A DNA stretch of 13,512 bases, taken from positions 1 through 13,512 of the forward strand of contig DKBC01000119.1 of the NCBI GenBank assembly GCA_002451065.1, read 5' to 3'. Of the stretch, positions 8,547 to 13,512 are shown piece after piece. Positions within the stretch are counted from its first letter, which is position 1, and each line of letters begins with the position of its first letter. The notes below the pieces were generated by a model. The model was not told the origin of the DNA and ran no database searches. It saw only the letters and a list, made by a program, of their open reading frames with translations. The position numbers were made by a program, and so were the translations under genes. This stretch comes from Betaproteobacteria bacterium UBA6910 (lineage in GTDB: Bacteria; Pseudomonadota; Gammaproteobacteria; Burkholderiales; UBA6910).

Positions 8547-9608
8547 ATGGTGAGGTTCTGGCCACTGGTGCGGTGGGCCCGCGGCATCCTGCCGGCGCCG
8601 CCGGAGAATCCCTATTTCGATCCGTCGAAGCCGCACCACACCCGGTCCGGATTTCGCAACAATCACCCGCATCCCGCTCCTGTTCCGGACGCGCCGGCGT
8701 GCCTGAGCCCGGGCGCGCCGCGGGCGGAGGAATCGCCGCCCCTGCGCGCCGACCTCTCCCCGGTGCCGCCCGATCTCGCGTTCCTGCATGGCAACCGCGG
8801 GCTGCCGAGCGTCACCTGGATCGGCCATTCCACGGTGCTGGTGCAGATGGGCGGGCGCAACATCCTGACAGACCCGATCTTCTCGGCCCGCGCCTCCCCG
8901 CTCCCCTTCATCGGCCCCCGGCGGCACCAGCCGCCCGGTATCACGCTCCGGGATCTGCCGCGCATCGACCTGGTGGTGATCTCTCACAACCACTACGACC
9001 ACCTGGACCGGCGCAGCGTGCGGGCGCTGGCCCGGCAGAAAGGGGGGGCGCCCCACTACGCGGTACCCCTCGGCATCGAGCGCTGGTTTGCCCGGAACGT
9101 GCGCCGAGCCGGCCCCGGGCGGCTCACGGCCCTTGACTGGTGGGAGAGCGCCGCGCCGGACGGAATCCGGGTCACCTTGGCGCCGGTCCATCACTGGTCC
9201 GCCCGCACGCCCTGGGACCAGAATCAGGACCTCTGGGGCGGGTGGTGCGTCGAGTGCGAAGGTTTCCGCTTCTTCTTCTCCGGCGACATCGCCTACAGCG
9301 CGGATGCCGCCGAGATCGGCCGGCGCCTCGGACCCTTCGACCTGGCGGCCATCGCCGTGGGGCACTACGAGCCACGCTGGTTCATGCGCGGCCGGCACGT
9401 CAATCCCGACGAGGCGGTGCGCGTGCACCGCGACATCCTCGCCCGCCGCTCCGTGGGCATCCACTTCGGAACTTTCGAGGGGCTCACCGCCGGGTCCCTG
9501 GACCAGCCCCTGTTCGACCTCGCCGAGGCGCGGCGGGCGCACGGGGTTGCGGAGGATGAATTCTTCACCCTGCGTCACGGCCAGACGCGGATCTTGGGCC
9601 CGGCCTGA
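8547..9608 (+). CDS. MBL-fold metal-dependent hydrolase, NAPE-PLD/UlaG-like
   Basis: This 353-aa protein is a metallo-beta-lactamase-fold enzyme. The metal-binding motif is SHNHYDHLD at residues 146-154 (H147, H149, D151, H152). Further candidate ligands are H215/H216 (APVHHWSAR), D247 (FSGDIAYS) and H306 (IHFGTFE). Upstream of the metal motif, VTWIGHSTVLVQMGG followed by ILTDPIFSARASP is typical of the branch that includes N-acyl-phosphatidylethanolamine phospholipase D and UlaG-like lactonases. The family hydrolyses phosphodiester or lactone bonds with two bound metals; the substrate here is unknown. No signal peptide is seen, so it is probably cytosolic or peripherally membrane-associated. 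The N-terminus (FWPLVRWARGILPAPPENPYFDPS) is common in this branch and supports ATG 8547. It is convergent with the YVTN propeller gene, and a functional link is not evident. Confidence 0.92.
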   Translation: MVRFWPLVRWARGILPAPPENPYFDPSKPHHTRSGFRNNHPHPAPVPDAPACLSPGAPRAEESPPLRADLSPVPPDLAFLHGNRGLPSVTWIGHSTVLVQMGGRNILTDPIFSARASPLPFIGPRRHQPPGITLRDLPRIDLVVISHNHYDHLDRRSVRALARQKGGAPHYAVPLGIERWFARNVRRAGPGRLTALDWWESAAPDGIRVTLAPVHHWSARTPWDQNQDLWGGWCVECEGFRFFFSGDIAYSADAAEIGRRLGPFDLAAIAVGHYEPRWFMRGRHVNPDEAVRVHRDILARRSVGIHFGTFEGLTAGSLDQPLFDLAEARRAHGVAEDEFFTLRHGQTRILGPA

Positions 9609-9693
9609 CCGGGTTTCTGTCCGCTCCGGGCGGGGCGGGGGGAAAGGGAAAAGGAAACCGCCGGCGACCCACGGCGATGGGGAGCCATCACAC

Positions 9694-9717
9694 GGCCGGG
9701 GCGACGCGGCCCCGGTC
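9694..9717. terminator. GC-rich hairpin between convergent genes
   Basis: GGCCGGGGC (9694-9702) pairs with GCCCCGGTC (9709-9717), a 9-bp stem with one G-T pair and a 6-nt loop. It lies between the convergent MBL and YVTN genes and overlaps the stop codon of the latter. No U-tract follows on either strand, so if it terminates transcription it is a weak or atypical site. Confidence 0.35.
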
Positions 9718-10807
9718 AGGGCGTGTCGAGGCTGCCGACCGACTTCGGGTAGGTCACGATCCCCCAGGGCAGCTTCTTGCCCCCGATGCGCTTGACGGGC
9801 TCCAGCGTCTTGGCGTCGATCACCACCACTTCGTGGGAGCGCCCGCACGCCACCAGAATCTGCTTGTCATCCGGCGTGAAGGTGAAGTGCCAGCAACGCT
9901 CGCCGGTGGGCACCTTCTTGATGGGTTGGTAGGTCTTGGGATCGAACACCTGAAGCGCCCGGTCCTTGGCCAGTGCCACGAACAGGCGCTCGCCCTTGCG
10001 GTCGAATGCCACCCCGTAGGGCACCGCCCCGGTGGGCACGTCCTTCACCACGTTGAACTCGCCGTCGAGCACCACCAGCCTGTTGCCGAACTCCAGGCTG
10101 GCGACGTAGGACTTGCCGTCCGGAGCCCGCTTGATCCCGCGCGGGCGCTTGCCGTACTGCTCGGTGCTGATCGTCTTCACCAGCTTGCCCGTCTCGATCT
10201 CGTGCACGGTGATGGTTTCGTCTTCTTCGTTGGTGACGAGGATCTTGGTTCCGTCGGCGGAAAACTCGATGCCCTCGGTTTCCAGCCCGCCGGTGATGTT
10301 GCGGATCACCTTGCCCTGCTTCAGATCGACCACCGCGATCTGGGCCGGCTCCTCCTGCGCCTTGGCGCGGGCCTTCTCCATCGCCTTTTCCTCCTCAGAA
10401 CCCGGCTTCGGCGGCGGTCCGCCAACGGCTGCCGGCTCGAAGGACACGAACGCGTGGTCGCCGCGAATCCGCACAAACTCCGGATTCTTGCCGATCGGGA
10501 CGTGCTTCAGCACCTTGCCGCTTGCCCGGTCGATCAGCGCCACATTGCCGCCGTCGCGGTTGGCCGTCACCAGCAGCTTGCCGTCGGCGGTAACGCCGAG
10601 CCCCCGGGGGCCGCCGGCGCCGACATCTATTTCGCCCACCGCAGCCAAGGTGTTCAGGTCGATCACGGTCACGCCGCCGTCCTGATTGCTCACATACGCC
10701 ATCCCCGTGGCACGCGCGGCGCTGATCGAGACCGCCGCCAGACAAGCCAAGCCAAGCAGGGGCAGCGCGCGCCCCAGGTGTCGAATAGCCGGAATTCTGA
10801 GTTCCAT
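9716..10807 (-). CDS. Exported YVTN-family beta-propeller protein
   Basis: This is a 363-aa protein if started at the ATG ending at 10807, which has a GAGGGCGAG purine stretch just upstream. The frame is open back to 10915, and an ATG at 10822 is possible but lacks a ribosome site. The N-terminus is a Sec signal peptide: basic start, hydrophobic core ALPLLGLACLAAV, likely cleavage after SAARA. The mature part starts MAYVSNQDGGVTVIDLNT and repeats blades of the type YVSN/LVTAN-x-D-x-x-V-x-VID-x-x-T-x-x-V-x-x-I-x-VG, including PRGLGVTADGKLLVTAN, GIEFSADGTKILVTNEED, GVAFDRKGERLFVALA and FTFTPDDKQILVACG. That is the YVTN (YncE-like) propeller, usually a periplasmic binding or scaffold domain. One blade carries a charged loop rich in Pro, Glu, Lys and Ala (PPPKPGSEEEKAMEKARAKA). 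A lipobox is not satisfied around the Cys. Confidence 0.92.
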   Translation of the reverse strand: MELRIPAIRHLGRALPLLGLACLAAVSISAARATGMAYVSNQDGGVTVIDLNTLAAVGEIDVGAGGPRGLGVTADGKLLVTANRDGGNVALIDRASGKVLKHVPIGKNPEFVRIRGDHAFVSFEPAAVGGPPPKPGSEEEKAMEKARAKAQEEPAQIAVVDLKQGKVIRNITGGLETEGIEFSADGTKILVTNEEDETITVHEIETGKLVKTISTEQYGKRPRGIKRAPDGKSYVASLEFGNRLVVLDGEFNVVKDVPTGAVPYGVAFDRKGERLFVALAKDRALQVFDPKTYQPIKKVPTGERCWHFTFTPDDKQILVACGRSHEVVVIDAKTLEPVKRIGGKKLPWGIVTYPKSVGSLDTP

Positions 10808-10943
10808 GTATCTCGCCCTCATCGCTGGTTCGTGAAAAATCAACAAAGTTCGTTGGGACTTGTTTAGAAAATCACCGGCTGAGTTGGTTCCGCCCGGGGG
10901 ATAGATCAGGAACATTTCCCGAAAAGCCCACCCTCGTTGCAGC

Positions 10944-11028
10944 GGGCGGGACCCGGAACCGCGTCATGCTGCTCTTCCTCGGCGAGTCCGCCCAACTCGA
11001 CCCGGTGGAGGCACTGCGGTCGGAGTAG
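10944..11028 (+). pseudogene. Remnant C: internally deleted 3' end of a MacB/FtsX permease gene
   Basis: The first 50 bp align with 78-127 (2 mismatches) and the next 35 bp with 308-342 (4 mismatches), ending at the same TAG. The junction falls at CCGCCC. In copy A the heptamer GCCGCCC occurs at both 121-127 and 301-307, so the missing 180 bp is exactly what deletion between those direct repeats would remove. The translation reads GGTRNRVMLLFLGESAQLDP then VEALRSE. Homology ends at 10944, and no start codon or ribosome site is apparent. In the tail it shares GCACTGCG with copy B rather than A, so B and C may descend from a common source. Confidence 0.87.
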
Positions 11029-11105
11029 GACGATACCGCGACGGACTATCGAGGATTGCCAAACCACGCCACGGTTCGAAAGGAAGCGTCAGCTCGAACC
11101 CCCCC

Positions 11106-11169
11106 GTCCCCTGCGGGGACACCCCTCCTCTTCGAGGGAGGGAAGAGCTCCCCTCCTCTCAAGAGGAGG
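11106..11169. repeat. Cluster of three palindromes, possible repeat element or terminator
   Basis: Three hairpins lie in a row: GTCCCC-TGC-GGGGAC (11106-11120), CCCTCC with GGAGGG (11123-11142), and CCTCCTC-TCAA-GAGGAGG (11152-11169). CCCCTCCTCT occurs twice, 28 bp apart (11122 and 11150). Such CCCTCC-rich stem clusters are often dispersed intergenic repeats in GC-rich proteobacteria, but only one copy is in the window. They lie just beyond the 3' end of the minus-strand coiled-coil gene and could stop its transcript. Confidence 0.5.
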
Positions 11170-11198
11170 AGGACCACAACTCCGCCGCTCGCGTGCGT

Positions 11199-11393
11199 TC
11201 AATCACCCTTGAGCTTCTTGACCATGGCGGCGCCGGTCAGCATTTCTAGCTGCGCCTCCATTCGTATGACACGAGCCGTCAAGTCTTCGATTTTCAGTTG
11301 CTGAGACTTCAGCACCTCGGCTTGGCGGGTTACCTTATCCTCGAGCTTGATCATCGCGGTCAGGGCGCCCCACACGCGGTCTGTAACGCCCAT
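11199..11393 (-). CDS. Small coiled-coil protein, partner of the ribbon-helix-helix gene
   Basis: This 64-aa protein begins MGVTDRVWGALTAMIKLEDK and continues with a heptad-like helix (LKSQQLKIEDLTARVIRMEA) that looks like a short coiled coil, ending with the basic tail VKKLKGD. No toxin fold (RelE, PIN, MazF, HipA) is visible. Its ATG (11391-11393) shares one base with the TGA of the upstream gene in a TGATG overlap, which indicates translational coupling and a fixed ratio of the two products. GGCGGG just upstream may serve as a weak ribosome site. Such a protein could oligomerise, bind its RHH partner, or act at the membrane or on DNA; its role is unknown. Confidence 0.75.
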   Translation of the reverse strand: MGVTDRVWGALTAMIKLEDKVTRQAEVLKSQQLKIEDLTARVIRMEAQLEMLTGAAMVKKLKGD

Positions 11394-11692
11394 CAGCCCG
11401 CCTTCCGGGCACCGCGTCTGGCCTCGGCCTCCAACGCCGCAATGCGCCGGTTGCTGGCTTCGATAAACTCCAACGCGCTGTCGATCGACGCGCCGGCTCG
11501 TTCAGCCGCAGCCCTTGCCGCATCAGCCAATGCCCCCAGCTCCTCATCGGCATCCGCCGATTGGTAGGCCTCCGCACCGCGGCGCATCAGTTCAGAGATT
11601 GGCAAGCCGAGCCTCTTCGCTTTGGCAGCGATCGCCTTCTTTTCCTTTGCCGTGGCCTGAACCACGATCCTTTCGATTGCTGCCGCCATCAT
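11393..11692 (-). CDS. Ribbon-helix-helix-type regulator with coiled-coil tail (antitoxin-like)
   Basis: This 99-aa protein starts at ATG 11692 (an adjacent ATG at 11689 is equally possible) behind the ribosome site GGAGAGG. Residues 6-43 read IERIVVQATAKEKKAIAAKA then KRLGLPISELMRRGAEAY. This is the pattern of a short strand, a helix with E-K-x-x-I, a G-L-P-I-S turn and a second helix, as in Arc/MetJ/CopG-fold DNA-binding proteins. Residues 50-99 are Ala/Glu/Arg-rich and helical, probably for dimerisation or partner binding. It is coupled to the 64-aa coiled-coil gene as in antitoxin-toxin or regulator-partner pairs. The palindrome over its own promoter suggests autorepression. A much longer open frame upstream (to 13255) is antisense to the CorA-like gene and is rejected as the true start. 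Confidence 0.85.
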   Translation of the reverse strand: MMAAAIERIVVQATAKEKKAIAAKAKRLGLPISELMRRGAEAYQSADADEELGALADAARAAAERAGASIDSALEFIEASNRRIAALEAEARRGARKAG

Positions 11693-11717
11693 GCCTCTCC
11701 AAAGTCGTTGAATCAAC

Positions 11718-11736
11718 ATGTACACTATATGTACAT
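11718..11736. promoter_or_regulatory. Palindromic operator of the RHH operon
   Basis: ATGTACA (11718-11724), spacer CTATA, TGTACAT (11730-11736) is a perfect 19-bp palindrome of the 7-5-7 type. It covers the -10 element and the end of the spacer of the minus-strand promoter, 26 bp upstream of the ATG. Its AT-rich content stands out in GC-rich DNA. Binding here would block RNA polymerase, fitting autorepression by the RHH protein; this is inferred. Confidence 0.65.
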
Positions 11737-11752
11737 CTACCACTCGGGTCAA
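11724..11752 (-). promoter_or_regulatory. Sigma-70 promoter of the RHH/coiled-coil operon
   Basis: Read on the minus strand, TTGACC (11752-11747) is followed after exactly 17 bp by TATAGT (11729-11724). Both boxes are one or two bases from consensus. Transcription would start near 11717, giving a leader of about 25 nt with the GGAGAGG ribosome site in it. Confidence 0.65.
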
Positions 11753-11980
11753 GTTCAGCAGCGGAGGGATTGGGCTTTTCCTCGGCCCAGCCTCGGCGCG
11801 CCCGTGGCAATCTCCAAACTGGCGCATGTTCAAGGCGGACACCAAACCGGCACGGACCGGAAATGCCGACGTGTCCGCTCCCGGAGGCCTGCAGTCAAAG
11901 GCGATCGAGCAGGCGCCAATGCCCGGCAGCAGGTTTCCCACCGGACGGTGTACACTTCCGCCGTCCCCGCGGGAGCCCCC

Positions 11981-13512
11981 ATGGAGCCCCACAACCCAGC
12001 ACCCGGAATCGTCGTCCGCCGCTTCAGGCAGATCCTGCTCTGGCCCCTGCATTTGATGCCGGTCAAGGCGGGGGACCAGATTCAGCGCCACTGGGAATAC
12101 CTGGAGCAGGCCGGCGACAACCCCTGGCGCGAGGTGGCCGACGAGTTCACCGGCGACCCCTCCGAGTTCAAGGAGCGCCACTACGCCGAGTTCGTGACCT
12201 TCCTCCCCTACGTGCAGCGTTTCCTCTACGGCGAGGGCGTGGGGGCGGGCGCGCGCTCGGGTTACGGCGAGTCGCCGATCCGGGTCTACCGCCGGCGCGA
12301 CGTGGCCCGGGTGCGCATCGTCCCCAAGGACAGCGCCGAGCCCGTGGTGCTCCAGGTGGCCCACGTGGACCTCTACTTCTTCTACGACCTGGACGTGGTC
12401 ATCCTGGCGCTGGAGGTGTTCGCGGAGGACCTGGACCTCAACCGGGTGCAGGACACGCTGTTCCGCTTCGGCCGGGCCTACCCTCCCTACTGGGACCGGG
12501 ACGGATCGGGGGCCCACTGCCTCAGGCGGGTGGAGTGGCTGGCGGCGGACGGCGGCGTGCTCGCGGTTTCCGATTACGAGCGGCGCGAGAAGTACCTGGC
12601 CTTCGTGTGCCGCCACCGGGCGCCCTGCATCGCCTCCCACTGGGAGTTCCTGCTGCGCCCCATGGTGCTGCACCACTCCGACGAGAAGGGGCCGGTGCGC
12701 TACCGCCAGATCGAGTACCACCGCATGCCGCTGATGGGCTACCTGTCCCTCAACGATCCCCACGAGCTGACCCGCGCCCAGTTCGTGCGCCTGGGCCTGG
12801 TGAGCGGGCCGGGGGGCGCCGACGAGCTGCCCTACGCGGAGAGCCACGTCTCGGACTTCGAGGCCCGCTACTGCTACGACCGCTACTGGGAGGAAGGGGA
12901 GGCCCGCACCGAGACCCGCTTCATGTGCTGCGGGCACGCCCTCACCATGGTGGGCAACCACCACGAAGCCTTCTACACCGACAACGAGACCGGGCTCCTG
13001 TCCCAGTTCCGGCACCAGTATTTCCTGCTGTTCCTGATCGCCCACCTGCACCGGGCGGCGCTGCTCATGCTCTCCGACCGGCTGGTGGTGGCGATCAGCA
13101 AGCTCGACATCCATGACGCGGAATCGGTCAGGCAGTTCAAGCGCACCATCCGCCAGACCCTGGAAATCTTCCTGCGCTTCACCCACCGCTACTGGTTCCA
13201 CGAGGTGTCCGACCAAGCCCAGATCAAGGGCCTGTTCCAGATGGCCTCCCGGCACCTGGGCACGGACCGGCTCTACGCCGAGGTGCGGGACGAGGTGGAG
13301 GACATGAGCGAGTACCTGGAGAGCGACACCCTGCGCCGCCAGGCCAACACGGTGGTGCGCCTCACGGTGGTGACCGTGTTCGGCCTGATCGCCACCGTCA
13401 CCACCGGCTTCCTCGGCATGAACCTGCTGGCCGCTGCGGACTCGCCCCTCTCCGAGAGGCTGCTCTACTTCGCGCTGGTGGTCGTGCCCGCGGGCGCCCT
13501 CACCCTCTACGC
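11981..13512 (+). CDS. CorA-like membrane protein (metal ion transporter family), 3' end outside window
   Basis: The frame from ATG 11981 stays open for 510 codons to the window edge. GGGAG (11971-11975) lies 5 nt upstream, and third positions are overwhelmingly G or C as expected for a real gene here. The protein has a large soluble N-terminal part beginning VVRRFRQILLWPLHLMPVKA, with many aromatic and acidic residues, and a helical region near residue 440 (EVRDEVEDMSEYLESDTLRR). A first membrane helix follows (VVTVFGLIATVTTGFLGMNL, about 463-482), then a short loop and a second hydrophobic helix (about 494-510). G479-M480-N481 at the end of the first helix is the signature of CorA-type divalent cation channels. 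Classic CorA proteins are about 315-350 residues, so this is a long, divergent member with a distinct N-terminal domain. Mg2+ transport is inferred, not shown. It diverges from the RHH operon. Confidence 0.85.
   Translation, partial: MEPHNPAPGIVVRRFRQILLWPLHLMPVKAGDQIQRHWEYLEQAGDNPWREVADEFTGDPSEFKERHYAEFVTFLPYVQRFLYGEGVGAGARSGYGESPIRVYRRRDVARVRIVPKDSAEPVVLQVAHVDLYFFYDLDVVILALEVFAEDLDLNRVQDTLFRFGRAYPPYWDRDGSGAHCLRRVEWLAADGGVLAVSDYERREKYLAFVCRHRAPCIASHWEFLLRPMVLHHSDEKGPVRYRQIEYHRMPLMGYLSLNDPHELTRAQFVRLGLVSGPGGADELPYAESHVSDFEARYCYDRYWEEGEARTETRFMCCGHALTMVGNHHEAFYTDNETGLLSQFRHQYFLLFLIAHLHRAALLMLSDRLVVAISKLDIHDAESVRQFKRTIRQTLEIFLRFTHRYWFHEVSDQAQIKGLFQMASRHLGTDRLYAEVRDEVEDMSEYLESDTLRRQANTVVRLTVVTVFGLIATVTTGFLGMNLLAAADSPLSERLLYFALVVVPAGALTLY

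Noticed and set aside
8310..9848. 512-codon minus-strand frame
   Set aside because: Antisense to the MBL-fold gene, whose metal-binding motifs prove the + strand is coding; no start signals.
10735..10807. Lipobox around the Cys in the YVTN signal peptide
   Set aside because: The residues before Cys (G-L-A-C) do not fit L-A/S-G/A-C; cleavage by signal peptidase I after SAARA is more likely.
9677..10867. 396-codon + strand frame
   Set aside because: Antisense to the YVTN propeller gene; the minus strand gives a signal peptide and regular blades.
11515..13116. 533-codon open frame on the + strand
   Set aside because: Arg/Pro/Gly/Ala-rich translation in the wrong phase; the frame from ATG 11981 has the GMN motif, membrane helices and GC-rich third positions.
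11393..13255. 620-codon open frame on the minus strand
   Set aside because: Only its last 99 codons (from ATG 11692) have a ribosome site, promoter and recognisable domain. The rest is antisense to the CorA-like gene and has His/Val/Gly/Leu-rich shadow composition.

Overview
The window looks like chromosomal DNA of a GC-rich proteobacterium. Support is the strong G/C third-codon bias of the flanking genes, the Shine-Dalgarno starts, a MacB/FtsX-type permease, a NAPE-PLD-like metallo-beta-lactamase-fold enzyme, a YVTN propeller protein and a CorA-like membrane protein. A gamma- or betaproteobacterium is a guess from gene content. No rRNA, tRNA, CRISPR array, integrase or transposase was seen.

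The layout is a set of blocks separated by copies of one sequence, the 3' end of a MacB/FtsX permease gene. Copy A (1-342) is the end of an apparently intact gene entering from the left. Copy B (8095-8235) is the last ~47 codons only, about 90% identical. Copy C (10944-11028) is shorter, with an exact in-frame 180-bp internal deletion relative to A. All three lie on the + strand and end at the same stop.

Block 1, between A and B, is an accessory island with visibly lower GC than its flanks. It holds three co-directional genes: a 460-aa membrane protein with a TIR-like or Rossmann-like soluble domain (779-2161), an unrecognised 305-aa protein (2344-3261), and a 1542-aa beta-rich giant with a helical C-terminus (3312-7940). 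The last two are 50 bp apart and probably co-transcribed. I recognise none of this as a described system; it is the best candidate here for a novel, possibly defence- or conflict-related, cassette.

Block 2, between B and C, has GC-rich convergent genes: a cytosolic-looking MBL-fold hydrolase (8547-9608, +) and an exported YVTN beta-propeller protein (9716-10807, -), with a GC-rich hairpin at their junction.

Block 3, after C, has a cluster of palindromes (11106-11169), then a tightly coupled minus-strand pair: a ribbon-helix-helix-like regulator (11393-11692) and a 64-aa coiled-coil protein (11199-11393). Their promoter (TTGACC-17 bp-TATAGT) is overlapped by a perfect 7-5-7 palindrome, which suggests autorepression. 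Diverging from it is a CorA-like gene (11981 to the window edge) with a GMN motif; it is open at the right edge and has no stop inside the window.
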